From the NCBI RefSeq assembly GCF_004348995.1, contig NZ_SMKQ01000018.1, positions 1 to 64,000 on the forward strand: 64,000 nt of DNA, in the 5' to 3' direction. Origin of the DNA: Nonomuraea terrae. GTDB taxonomy: Bacteria > Actinomycetota > Actinomycetes > Streptosporangiales > Streptosporangiaceae. Both the position numbers and the translations under genes were made by a program. Positions 42,489 to 51,544 of this stretch are shown here, piece by piece; within the stretch, counting starts at the first letter, position 1; every line of letters begins with the position of its first letter. The notes beneath the pieces are model-generated. The model saw only the letters and a program-made list of their open reading frames with translations. It was not told the origin of the DNA and did no database searches.

Positions 42489-43865
42489 TCAGTTCAGCAG
42501 GGGCACGCGCAGCACGAAACAAGTCCCTTGGCCCGGGTCTTCGATGGTCAGGGTGCCTTGGTGGGCGTGGGCGATCTCGCGGCAGATGGGCAGGCCGAGG
42601 CCGGTTCCTTTCGGGTCGCGGGCGCGTGATTCGGGCAGCCGGACGAAGCGTTCGAAGACGAGTTCGCGGTGCTCGGGGGCGATGCCGGCGCCGTCGTCGG
42701 CGACTGCCAGCACTCCGGTGCCGTCCTCGGCCCTGACGGCGACGGTGGCGGCGGTGGCGGCGTGGCGCTGGGCGTTGTCCAGCAGGTTGGTCAGCAGCCT
42801 GCATATCAGCTGCCGGTCGCAAGCGACGAACACGCCCGACTCCAGGTCTGCGTGGATCGGGACCCGGCCGGGCGGGCGGTGCTGGAGCTCGGTGCGGGCC
42901 AACTCCGCCAGATCGTTGCGTTCGTGCTGGGGTGAGCGGTCGGCGTCCAGGCGAGCCAGGGCAAGGATGTCGTCGGCGATCGCCTGCTGGCGTTCCACGT
43001 CGCTCAGCAGTTCCTTCGCCATACCTGGCCAGTCCACCGTCCCCGGATCCGTCAACGCCTCTTCCAGGCGCAGGCGGGCGGCAGCCATGGGGGCGCGCAG
43101 GTCGTGGGAGGCGTCGGAGGTGAAGCGCCGCTCCTGCTGCAAAGCCCGCTCCAGCAGTTGCAGCGTGTAGTTGACGGTCTTGGCCAGGAAACGGATCTCG
43201 TCGTGGTGGGCCGGGACGGGCACGCGGTGCGCCAAATCGGTGGCGGTGATCTCATCGAGTTCGGCGGTCATGGCCTCGACGGGACGCAGCGCCCGGCCGA
43301 CGATGTGATAGGTCCCCCAGGCCACCAAGGACAGCCAGATCACCGATGCGGCCACGAGCATTGCCACGAGCGTGGCGCTCCCGTACCGCGCAGGGGGCGG
43401 CAGAGCGCCGTAGACGATGAAGTCGCCGCTAGGGGCGTAGACCCACATCGCGGCGATGATCATGCACTGGCTGGGAAAGCCGGGCACGTCGCACACCACC
43501 CGGTCCATGGCGCCAGGACGCTGCGGCGGCACGAAGGTGGCCATCCGTGGCTGACCCTGCACCTGGGAGCTGGCCGACACCACTTTCCCAGTGGGGTCGA
43601 TGACCTGCATCGCGGACACTCCCTCGTCCTCAAGGGCGGGCGGCACCGCGCGCTGGTGTACCAGCTGATGTGAGACGCGCAGGGCCGCGGCGTAGACCTG
43701 CCTGAACCGCTCCGACATCTCGGACTTGTAATTGCTGTCCAGGACGAACCAGGCTGTGAGCGCGCACAGCGCCATCGCCACCAACGTGGCCCACGCCGTC
43801 AACCGCGCCCGGATGGACCACTCAGGCTTGAGCGGCCCAGCCATACTTGTCAGCGCCATAGTCAT
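42489..43865 (-). CDS. Sensor histidine kinase (orphan)
   Basis: 458 residues. Two membrane segments (LTAWATLVAMALCALTAWFV and TLVAMLVAASVIWLSLVAWG) enclose an extracellular sensor with two Cys (VVCDVPGFPSQC). HAMP (GRALRPVEAMTAELDEITAT), HisKA with the phosphorylated His in TSDASHDLRAPMAA, and HATPase boxes LLTNLLDNAQRHA, VADDGAGIAPEHRELVFERF and KGTGLGLPI. No response regulator gene lies beside it on either side, so the partner is elsewhere or was lost in rearrangement. Confidence 0.92.
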   Translation of the reverse strand: MTMALTSMAGPLKPEWSIRARLTAWATLVAMALCALTAWFVLDSNYKSEMSERFRQVYAAALRVSHQLVHQRAVPPALEDEGVSAMQVIDPTGKVVSASSQVQGQPRMATFVPPQRPGAMDRVVCDVPGFPSQCMIIAAMWVYAPSGDFIVYGALPPPARYGSATLVAMLVAASVIWLSLVAWGTYHIVGRALRPVEAMTAELDEITATDLAHRVPVPAHHDEIRFLAKTVNYTLQLLERALQQERRFTSDASHDLRAPMAAARLRLEEALTDPGTVDWPGMAKELLSDVERQQAIADDILALARLDADRSPQHERNDLAELARTELQHRPPGRVPIHADLESGVFVACDRQLICRLLTNLLDNAQRHAATAATVAVRAEDGTGVLAVADDGAGIAPEHRELVFERFVRLPESRARDPKGTGLGLPICREIAHAHQGTLTIEDPGQGTCFVLRVPLLN

Positions 43866-43935
43866 GCCCCCCGCGCATGGCGCTCCGCCCCGCCCCCAGC
43901 AGGCCGAATCCAGCAATCACTCTAAGTGATTTGGA

Positions 43936-43983
43936 TATTACCGACCTGTTTGGTCAGTATGCGAAGTAGGGGTGTCGGTAATA
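43936..43983. promoter_or_regulatory. Perfect 10-bp inverted repeat upstream of the kinase
   Basis: TATTACCGAC (43936-43945) and GTCGGTAATA (43974-43983), 28 bp apart, lie 70-120 bp upstream of the kinase start. A smaller GACC/GGTC pair sits between. Spacing suggests two operator half-sites or a hairpin in a leader. Confidence 0.55.
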
Positions 43984-44383
43984 CTCGTGCCACCAGGTAC
44001 AGGCAATGACGTTGCCCCCGGTCGGCTACTGCAGGAGGGCGGGTACACCCTGCTCACGCCAGCCCACGGCCGAAGGCCTCCGGTGAGCCGCTGCGGCGGC
44101 CCACGTGATCATGCGCGAGGCCGGCCGGGTGCTCGGCATCAACTGCGGCCGCGAGGCGGCCAGCCCTCCCAGTCGTTTCCGGGACGGCGCCAGCGATCAA
44201 CCATACCCCGCGCTAAGCCGGACCCCGGCACTGGGCAGGGCTTGGCGAACTCTTGCATCTCCGCACCGTATAGCCCTATATGTCACGACAAAGATTGGTC
44301 AATGTTTGAATAACCGCAGGTAGGCCGCGGCTACTGGGTGATGCTGGAAGCGAACTCGTCCCCCACCGGAGATGGGTGATGGC
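43984..44383. other. 400-bp gap, no confident gene
   Basis: A short reading VIMREAGRVLGINCGREAA near 44105-44160 looks coding in composition but has no start, ribosome site or family. Probably debris of an earlier gene. Confidence 0.3.
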
Positions 44384-45935
44384 ATGAAAGCAGCAGGCAA
44401 CGTCCGTGGAGGGGCGACCCCAGCGGTCGCCGTTGTGGACGATGCCGGCACGGTGATCGGCTGGACCCAGGCCGCCGAGGAGCTCACCGGCTACCCCGCC
44501 GCCGACATCCTCGGCCGCCCCATCGGTTCACTTTGTTCGCTCGACGGCCACGACCGCGACGGCGAACGCGCGTACCTGCCCCGGACGGGATTGATGGAGG
44601 TGCGGCGGCGGGACGGCGAGGTGGTCATCGTACGAGCCGAGGCCGCCCCGCTCACTCTGGACGACGACGCCGGCGCCCAGCAGGAATTCTGGCTGGTGTT
44701 GGCGATCCCGGCCACCATCGACCCGTCCACCGGCACCGGCGCCCTGCTGGAGTCGCTCATCAGCAGCTTCCCCGTCGCCATGGCCATCTGGGACAGGAAC
44801 CTGCGCTGCGTCTGGATGAACGAGGCGGCCGAGAAGCTCAGCGACGGCTACCCGTACTACCGGGTCGGCCGCTCCCTGACCGAGGTCATCGAGGGGATCG
44901 ACACGGAAGCGATGCAGGACGCGATGCGCAAGGTGCTGGCCGACGGCCGGCCCGTGATCGACCGTGAGGCCCGCTGGTCCCACGGGAGTCAGGAGCGCGA
45001 GCTGTCCATCTCACTGTTGCCTTTGGAGGGCGCGGACGGACGGCCGCTGGGCGTGTGCTCGGTGGCCTTGGATTTCAGCAACAGCCAGGCGCGCGATCAC
45101 CTCGACCTGCTGCGCGAGGCCAGCGTCCGGCTCGGCAGCACGCTGGACGTCACGAAAACCGCCCAGGAGCTGGCCGAGCTGGCCATTCCGGTCCTGGCCG
45201 ACCACGTGACCATCGATTTGCCGGAGGCGATGCTGCCCGGCGAAGAGCCGCTGCCGCGGCCGGCCGCGGCAGAGTCCGGCATCCCCGTTTTCCGGCGGGC
45301 CGGCGTGGCCTCGGTGCACGACGGGACGCCCCAGTCGTCTTGGGAGCGCCAGGAGACCGTGTTCGTGCCGCCGGGATCACCGTTCATGGAGGTGCTGCGC
45401 TCGCGCCGGCCGCACTTCGAGCCCGTGCTGGACACCTCGCCCGGCACCTGGCTGGATCTGGACCCCGACCGGGCGCGGACCGTCCACGCCACCGGCATGC
45501 ACTCGCTGATCGTCATTCCGCTGCAGGCGCGCGGCGACGTGCTCGGCGTCGCGGTGTTCGGGCGCACCTCCAACCCGGCGCCGTTCATCAGGGACGACCT
45601 GCTGCTGGCCGAGGAACTCGTCACGCGGGCCGCGCTGAGCCTGGACAACGCGCGCCGGTACACGCGCGAGCGGTTGACCGCGCTCGCGCTGCAGCGTGAC
45701 CTGCTGCCGCACGACCTGTGCGGCACCGGCACCGTCGAGGTGGCCTCGCGTTACCTGCCCTCCGGCACGCACGAGGGGGTGGGAGGCGACTGGTACGACG
45801 CCATCCACCTGCCCGGCGCCCGCATCGCCCTGGTCGTCGGCGACGTGACTGGGCATGGCATCAACGCCGCGGCCACCATGGGCAGACTGCGCACCGCCGT
45901 GCGCACCCTGGAGGAGACCTTGGGCGAGGCAGCCG
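44384..45935 (+). pseudogene. PAS-GAF-SpoIIE protein phosphatase, 3'-truncated
   Basis: ATG 44384. A PAS domain (VAVVDDAGTVIGWTQAAEEL, later a second PAS with FPVAMAIWDRNLRCVWMNEA), a GAF domain (LREASVRLGSTLDVTKTAQE to LLLAEELVTRAALSLDNARR) and the start of SpoIIE: LALQRDLLPHD, VASRYLPSGTHEGVGGDWYD, GDVTGHGINAAATMGRLRTA. Homologues need another 150 residues with the remaining metal-binding Asp; here the sequence departs after VRTLEETLG near 45935 and runs into IclR sequence. The first Asp pair is present but activity is unlikely. Confidence 0.8.
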
Positions 45936-46080
45936 AACTGGTCGGTGAGCCCGTGGAAACGGCCGGGATCGGCGTGGCCGGTGCGGTGCCGGTACGGCCG
46001 CCGGTGCTCGGTGTGGTGACGGTGCCGCCGTGGCAGCCGGGCATGAAAGCGGTGATGCTGCCGCGCGCGTACCGGACGCG

Positions 46081-46701
46081 GTGGAGATCATCGTCCGGCT
46101 CGGCCTGCTCGAACACGAAGGGCAGCGTTACCGGCTGGGCGGCACGCTGTTCGATCTGGGATCGCTCGTGCCTCGCCGGCACGACCTCCGCGAGACCGCG
46201 CTGCCGTTCCTGCAGGACCTGTTCGAAAGCACCCGCCAGACCGTCCACTTCGGCATCCGCGACGACCGTCACGTCGTGTACCTCGAACGCATCCACGGTC
46301 ACGACGCCGTCCCCTTGCCGTCCAGGATCGGCGGCAGGCTGCCGCTCACCTGCACCGCGATCGGCAAGGCCCTGCTCGCGTTCTCCGGGCCCGAGGTGGC
46401 GGACGCGATCCTCGCCGATCCGTTGCCGCGGCTGACCTCCTTCTCGATCACCGACCCGATACGCCTGTGAACGGCTCTCGAACAAACCCAGGTGTCCGGA
46501 CTCGCGTACGAGGAACAGCAGGAAGCGGCGCTCGGGGTCAGCTGCATCGCCGCACCGGTGTTCTCCGGCACCGTGCCCGTCGCGGCGCTGTCGGTGGCGG
46601 TCCCGCGCGAACAGTTCCGGCCGGCCCACCTCGCCCCGGCGGTGTGAACGGCCGCGCTCGGCCTGTCACGCACCCTGCGCCGGCCCTCCACGATGGCGTA
46701 A
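46081..46701 (+). pseudogene. IclR family regulator remnant
   Basis: The frame begins VEIIVRLGLLEHEGQRYRLG (wing of the HTH), then PRRHDLRETALPFLQDLFES and LPLTCTAIGKALLAFSGPEV, the IclR effector domain. TGA at 46468 interrupts IRL-TALEQTQVSGLAYEEQ and a second TGA precedes TAALGLSRTLRRPSTMA; both occupy positions where family members have Arg, so CGA to TGA changes are likely. The recognition helix is missing. A true pseudogene, not a sequencing homopolymer error. Confidence 0.8.
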
Positions 46702-46716
46702 CGGCCAGGTTCCCGC

Positions 46717-47454
46717 CTATGAGTCGCCACCGATGCGTTGTGCCGCGACCAGCACGGGCCCGCCCGGCACCGTGGGGAACTGCCGTACATTCCGCAGGCC
46801 GTACGCGGTGAGAGTCTTCGTCATCCGGTCCGCGTCGTAGGCGTTGCCGCCGTTGCGTACGGCGTGCCAGTCGGCGACGGCCCGGCGCAAGGGGGCGGTG
46901 GCCGCCGGGTTGGTGCCCACGACGACCCAGGCGCCCGGCTTCAGAGCCTCGGCCAGCCGCGGCATGGCCTGGGTCAGGGCGGCCTCCGCCAGGAAGGGGG
47001 CGGGGAGCCAGACCAGGTCGTAGGCGGCTTGCTCCGCCACGTCCACGACGTCGGCGTGGCGCAGGGTGACGCGGCCGGAGGCCTCGGTGCCGGCCTCGGC
47101 CAGGTCCTCGCGCGCCAGTCCCAGCACGCGCTCCATGACGTCAATGCCGACGACCTCGGCGCGGGGGAACGCCTCCGCCAGGGCCAGCGCCAGAGCCGCG
47201 ATGCCGGTGCCGACGTCCAGGATGCGGCTGCCCTGCGCGTCCAGCCGGTCCGTGAGACCGGGCAGGGCGGGGACGACCTTGCCGGCGATGGCGCGGCCGG
47301 TGCCTGCGGACGCGCGGCCCTGGTTACGCAGCACCTCGTCGTCCTGGTCCGCCCAGCCGCCGGTCTGGCCTTGGTCCCTCGCCGCCGCCGCCACCGCCTG
47401 GTGCAGCGAACTCAGGCGTGCCTGCGCCGCGCTGCGGTTCGTCGCGCCGTCGGG
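46717..47454 (-). pseudogene. SAM-dependent methyltransferase, C-terminal part (gene split by inversion)
   Basis: From 47454 the minus strand reads PDGATNRSAAQARLSSLHQA, then the SAM-binding ILDVGTGIAALALALAEAFP, VVGIDVMERVLGLAREDLAE, RVTLRHADVVDVAEQAAYDL-VWLPAPFL and ALKPGAWVVVGTNPAA, ending VLVAAQRIGGDS. It has no start of its own. Prefixed with codons 32446-32676 it gives 322 residues in one frame, the expected size. Confidence 0.87.
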
Positions 47455-48117
47455 GTACTTTACGCGCACGGCGGCGCGTTCGTCATGGGTGACCTGGACA
47501 CCCACGACCGGGCCAGCCGGCTCATCGCCCGCGCCTGCGACGTCGAGGTGCTGTCCGTCGGCTACCGGCGCGCGCCCGAGCACCCGTACCCGGCGGCCGT
47601 GGACGACGTGGCCGCGGTGCTGCGCCGCTCCCGGCCGGTCGCGGTGGCCGGAGACAGCGCCGGCGCCCACCTGGCCACCCTCGCCTGCCTGCGGCTGCGC
47701 GACGAAGGCGAGCCGCTGCCCGCCGCGCAGATCCTTCTCTGCCCCAACACCGACCTGACGCTGTCGCAGCCGAGCATCCTGGAGGGCGGCCTCGAACCCG
47801 ACGCCGCCTTCCTCCGCTGGGCGCTCTCCCTCTGGATCCCCGAGCACGCGGACCGGGCCGGCGCCAGCCCGCTGCTCGTGCCCCATCTGTCCGGCCTGCC
47901 GGACGCGCTCGTCGTGACAGCCGAGCACGACACCCTGCGCGACGAAGGCGACGCCTACGCCCGCCGTCTCGCCCAGGCCGGCGTCCGGGTGACCCACCGG
48001 CGCGAGCCCGGCCTGACGCACGGCTTCATCCAGGACACGAGCCCCGAGGCGACCGCCGCCTGCGACCGCCTCTTCCGCGACATCACCGCCATGGTCCACC
48101 GGGGACAGGATCTCTAA
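47455..48117 (+). pseudogene. Alpha/beta hydrolase (HSL-type esterase), C-terminal part (gene split by inversion)
   Basis: Begins VLYAHGGAFVMGDLDTHDRA (oxyanion HGG), then VLSVGYRRAPEHPYPAAVDD, nucleophile elbow AVAGDSAGAHLATLACLRLR, Asp in VVTAEHDTLRDEG and His in GLTHGFI. All catalytic residues are here, but no start codon or ribosome site precedes. With 32838-32677 in front, the protein is 274 residues and complete. Family role: hydrolysis of short acyl esters. Confidence 0.87.
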
Positions 48118-48207
48118 CGCGGTGCGCGCAGGGTGGCGGCCGGGAGCATGCTCATGTACGAGAGCGACCATGCCGGCCGCGCCGCCGCCTGGTCCACCGG
48201 CCACCCG

Positions 48208-49485
48208 CTAGCGACGGTAGATCAGGTGCTTCTCGCGCAGCTCGGTGAACGTCCTCAGCGGGCCGGCCCAGCCGGCCTCGACCTCGTCCAGGTCCTTGCC
48301 GGCGTCGATGTCGGTACGGACCTGGGGCGAGCCGGTCAGCTTGTCGATCCAGTACGGCCGCTGCGGGTCGGAGGTGTCGTAGCGCCAGGCGAAGCCGCCC
48401 GGGTAGAGCCGCTTGGCCGTGGCGATCATCGCGACGCCCGTCCTGACCGGGTCGAACGCCTCCCGGTCCGTGACGTACACCTGCACCCCGCCGCACAGCG
48501 TGTTCGCGTGCTTGGAGAACGTGGGCGTGAAGTAGGAGAGCCGGAACGCGGCGCCGGGCAGGTCCAGCTCGTTGAGCGCGTCCGCCCACCGATGGTCGAC
48601 GTACGGGGCGCCGATCAGCTCGAAGGGCCGGGTGGTGCCGCGTCCCTCCGACAGGTTGGTGCCCTCGAACATGCCGGTGCCCGGGTAGACGAACGCGGTG
48701 TCCACCGTCGGCATGTTCGGCGACGGCATGACCCAGGGCAGGCCGGTCTCCTCGTACGTCATGTCCGGCTTCCAGCCGCGCATCTCCACGACCTCGAGCT
48801 CGGCCGGCCGGTCCAGGAACTCGGCGTTGAACAGCCGCGCCAGCTCGGCGACGGTCATGCCGTGCGCCTGGGAGATGGCCTCCCGGCCCACGAACGTGGC
48901 GAACGGCGGTGTCATGATCGGCCCGTAGGCCCGGCGGCCGGTGATCGGGTTGGGCCGGTCGAGGACGACGAACCGCTTGCCCGCCAGCGCCGCCGCCTGC
49001 AGGGAGTCGAACATCGTCCAGATGTAGGTGTAGAAGCGGGCGCCCACGTCCTGGATGTCGAACATGATCGTGTCCACGCCCGACCTGGTGAAGATGTCGG
49101 CCAGCGCCTGGCCGCTCTGCAGGTACGTGTCATAGACCGGCAGCCCGGTCTGCTCGTCCACGTAGAAGCCTTCGGAGCCGCCGGCCTGGGCCGTGCCGCG
49201 GAAGCCGTGCTCGGGGCCGAACACCGCGACGAGGTCGATGTCGTCACTGGCGGCCATGACGTCCACCTCGTGGCCGAGATCCGGCAGGATCCCGGTCGGG
49301 TTGGTCACGATGCCGACCTTCTGGCCCCGTACGAGCCGGTAGTCGTCGGCCATCAGGACCTCGACACCCGTGCGCAGCTTGGCCGGCCGCGGACGGCGGT
49401 CGAGCGACGGCAGGCCCACGCCCGTGCCGGCCACGGCGACGGCCGAGGTCGACAGGATCGCCCGTCGCGAGAAGAAAGTGCTCAT
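48208..49485 (-). CDS. namZ: Exo-beta-N-acetylmuramidase (NamZ-type, DUF1343), exported
   Basis: 425 residues. MSTFFSRRAILSTSAVAVAG is a Tat-like signal. DUF1343 motifs: GQKVGIVTNPTGILPDLGHE, VAVFGPEHGFRGTAQAGGSE, GVDTIMFDIQDVGARFYTYI, RFVVLDRPNPITG, LPWVMPSPNMPTVDTAFVYP-GTGMFEGTNLSEGRGTTRPF. NamZ enzymes (GH171) remove terminal MurNAc from peptidoglycan chains. Start ATG shares a base with the stop of the NagZ-type gene (TGATG), so the two chain-end glycosidases are made together. Confidence 0.88.
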   Translation of the reverse strand: MSTFFSRRAILSTSAVAVAGTGVGLPSLDRRPRPAKLRTGVEVLMADDYRLVRGQKVGIVTNPTGILPDLGHEVDVMAASDDIDLVAVFGPEHGFRGTAQAGGSEGFYVDEQTGLPVYDTYLQSGQALADIFTRSGVDTIMFDIQDVGARFYTYIWTMFDSLQAAALAGKRFVVLDRPNPITGRRAYGPIMTPPFATFVGREAISQAHGMTVAELARLFNAEFLDRPAELEVVEMRGWKPDMTYEETGLPWVMPSPNMPTVDTAFVYPGTGMFEGTNLSEGRGTTRPFELIGAPYVDHRWADALNELDLPGAAFRLSYFTPTFSKHANTLCGGVQVYVTDREAFDPVRTGVAMIATAKRLYPGGFAWRYDTSDPQRPYWIDKLTGSPQVRTDIDAGKDLDEVEAGWAGPLRTFTELREKHLIYRR

Positions 49486-51344
49486 CAGGTGCTGCTCCGT
49501 CCTGGGGAGGATCGATAACTCAGGCTGTGTCCGTACGGATAGAGGACCGAGCCGTCGGTTGCCGGGATCGTCACCGGCAGTCTGCCCGTGGGGTCGCTCC
49601 GGCCGAACAGTACCCGCGCCGCGGCCTGCATCGCGGGCCGCTCCCACGAGTACGTCGCGAGGAACGCCGCAGCGCCGGGGAAGTCCGCGACGTCGTACGG
49701 GTTGCGGGCGGCCACGACGACGACGGGCTTGCCGGTGGCGAGGAGGGCGTTGACGAGATTGCGCTGGGGCGCCGAGCCGGCGGTGTTCACCGTGGTGACC
49801 ACCACGACGTCGCTGGCACGGGCCCTGGCCGCCGCGGCGGCGACGGTGGCCGCGCTCGGGCTCGTCCCCGTCTCGAACAGCTCCGTGGTGACCCCGAGAT
49901 CGCCGATCGCCTCGGCCAGCCGTTCGGCCGGCGGAATCTTGACGGACGGCGGCGCGACGTTGCGGTAGCCGGTCACCAGCACCCGCTGCCCGGTGTCCGT
50001 CAGCGGCAACGCGCCGGAGTCGTTCCGTACGAGCGTCACGCTGTGGTCGGCGACCGCGCGAGCGAGCGCCTGGTGCGCGGGGGAGCCGAGCCGCTGGAGC
50101 ACCTTGCCCTCGTCGACCTGCTGGTCGCCGTCGAAGAAGCCGCGCTGCTTCTTCAGCCGCAGGATCCGGTGGACGGACTCGTCGACGCGCTCCTCGGTCA
50201 GCTCGCCGGAGCGGACGGCGTTCAGGACGGCGTTGTAGGCGACGTCGAAGGAGATCGTGCTCGCCGGGTCGTCGACGATCATCAGCATGTCGACCCCGGC
50301 CTTGAGCGCGAGCACCGGCACCCGGTCGTCGCCGTACTTGTCGCGCACCCCCTGCATCGACAGCGAGTCGGTGACCACGACGCCGTCGTAGCCGAGCTCC
50401 TCGCGCAGCAGCCCGGTCATGATCTCCCGGTCGAGCGTCGCGGGGTCGCAGCCCACCTGGGTCTGCACGTCGCAGTCGCTCTGCAGGTACGGCATGACGA
50501 CGTGCGCCGTCATGATCATGTCGGCGCCGGCGGCGATGCCGGCCCGGAACGGCGGCGCGTCGATCCGCTCCCACTGCTCCCTCGTGTGGAAGATCCACGG
50601 CACGCTGTTGTGGCTGTCGTTGACCGTGTCGCCGTGGCCGGGGAAGTGCTTGACGGCCGCCGAGACGCCGCCCTGCTGCAGGCCGCGGACGGAGACCCGG
50701 GTCAGCTCCGACACGAGCCCGGTGTCCTCGCCGAACGAGCGCACGCCGATCACCGGGTTGCGCGGGTCGACGTTGACGTCGGCGACCGGCGCGTAGTCCT
50801 GGTTGATGCCGAGCGCGGCCAGCTCCCGGCCGGTGACCTTGCCCGCGGTGAGCGCGTGGCCCGCGCTGCGGGTCGCGCCGAGCGCCATCTGCCCGGGGAA
50901 CGCGGTGAACGGCTCGTCGAGCCGGTAGACGGCGCCGTGCTCCTGGTCGGTGGCGATCAGCAGCGGGATCCTCGCAGGCTGCGCCAGCGCCGCCCGCTGC
51001 AGGTCGTTGGAGAGGCCCGCCGTCTTCACGGGGTCGTGCAGGTTGTTCGACCAGCGGAAATAGAGGATCGCGCCGGGCTTGTACCTCGCGATGAGGTCGT
51101 CGCCGTTCTCGATGCCAGGGCCGTACATCGCCTGGTTCGCCGCCACGTCGGCGGGGGCGGTCGTGTCGCCGCTCTCGCCGTAGACGTTCGTCGCGAACAG
51201 CTGCCCGACCTTCTCCTCCAGGGTCATGCTCGCGATCTTGCCGAGGATCCACGGATCCTCACCACTGTCAGCGTGTACGGCCGGAGCCGTCCCCACGCTG
51301 AGAATCATCGCCGCCGCCAGGGCCAGGAACCGCGGGTGACGCAT
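49485..51344 (-). CDS. nagZ: Secreted beta-N-acetylglucosaminidase (NagZ-type, GH3)
   Basis: 619 residues from ATG 51344 (GGAGGAG 2 bases upstream). Signal peptide MRHPRFLALAAAMILSVGTA-PAVHA. GH3 barrel: SMTLEEKVGQLFATNVYG, PLLIATDQEHGAVYRL, the NagZ catalytic loop KHFPGHGDTVNDSHNSVP (His/Asp acid-base pair) and nucleophile in GVVVTDSLSMQGV. A C-terminal GH3-C domain is present, as in Bacillus NagZ. Cleaves GlcNAc from peptidoglycan outside the cell; with NamZ it trims glycan chains stepwise. Confidence 0.92.
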   Translation of the reverse strand: MRHPRFLALAAAMILSVGTAPAVHADSGEDPWILGKIASMTLEEKVGQLFATNVYGESGDTTAPADVAANQAMYGPGIENGDDLIARYKPGAILYFRWSNNLHDPVKTAGLSNDLQRAALAQPARIPLLIATDQEHGAVYRLDEPFTAFPGQMALGATRSAGHALTAGKVTGRELAALGINQDYAPVADVNVDPRNPVIGVRSFGEDTGLVSELTRVSVRGLQQGGVSAAVKHFPGHGDTVNDSHNSVPWIFHTREQWERIDAPPFRAGIAAGADMIMTAHVVMPYLQSDCDVQTQVGCDPATLDREIMTGLLREELGYDGVVVTDSLSMQGVRDKYGDDRVPVLALKAGVDMLMIVDDPASTISFDVAYNAVLNAVRSGELTEERVDESVHRILRLKKQRGFFDGDQQVDEGKVLQRLGSPAHQALARAVADHSVTLVRNDSGALPLTDTGQRVLVTGYRNVAPPSVKIPPAERLAEAIGDLGVTTELFETGTSPSAATVAAAAARARASDVVVVTTVNTAGSAPQRNLVNALLATGKPVVVVAARNPYDVADFPGAAAFLATYSWERPAMQAAARVLFGRSDPTGRLPVTIPATDGSVLYPYGHSLSYRSSPGRSST

Positions 51345-51368
51345 GTCTCCTCCAACTCCTCGCATGTC

Positions 51369-51453
51369 TGGAAATTTCATGCAAGGTCACGGCACTGCCC
51401 GGAAGTTACTTTCATCCCGGTGGATGGTCAACGCCTTCTTCGCCGGAAACTTC
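51369..51453. promoter_or_regulatory. Three GGAA-type elements in the divergent nagZ/peptidase gap
   Basis: GGAAATTTCAT (51370-51380, with the palindrome GAAATTTC), GGAAGTTACTTTCAT (51401-51415) and GGAAACTTCG (51445-51454) recur within 85 bp between divergent nagZ and the S9 peptidase gene. The shared GGAAnnTT...TTCAT pattern suggests binding sites of one regulator controlling both directions; identity unknown. Confidence 0.45.
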
Positions 51454-51544
51454 GCGCGCGCCGTTGGACTCGGGCACAACCTGGGCGGCGCCCTTTGTGG
51501 GAAGCACCGAAGATGCCCGGACCGCGGGGCTCTACGGTTCGTTC

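Noticed and set aside
44105-44323. 72-codon plus-strand frame upstream of the SpoIIE-type gene
   Set aside because: No ribosome site and only the first 20 residues look coding; no family recognised.
48208-51252. A 1014-codon minus-strand frame through nagZ and namZ
   Set aside because: Its first 590 codons are Arg/Gly/Ala-rich frame-shadow of the NagZ-type gene; only the namZ part is real.
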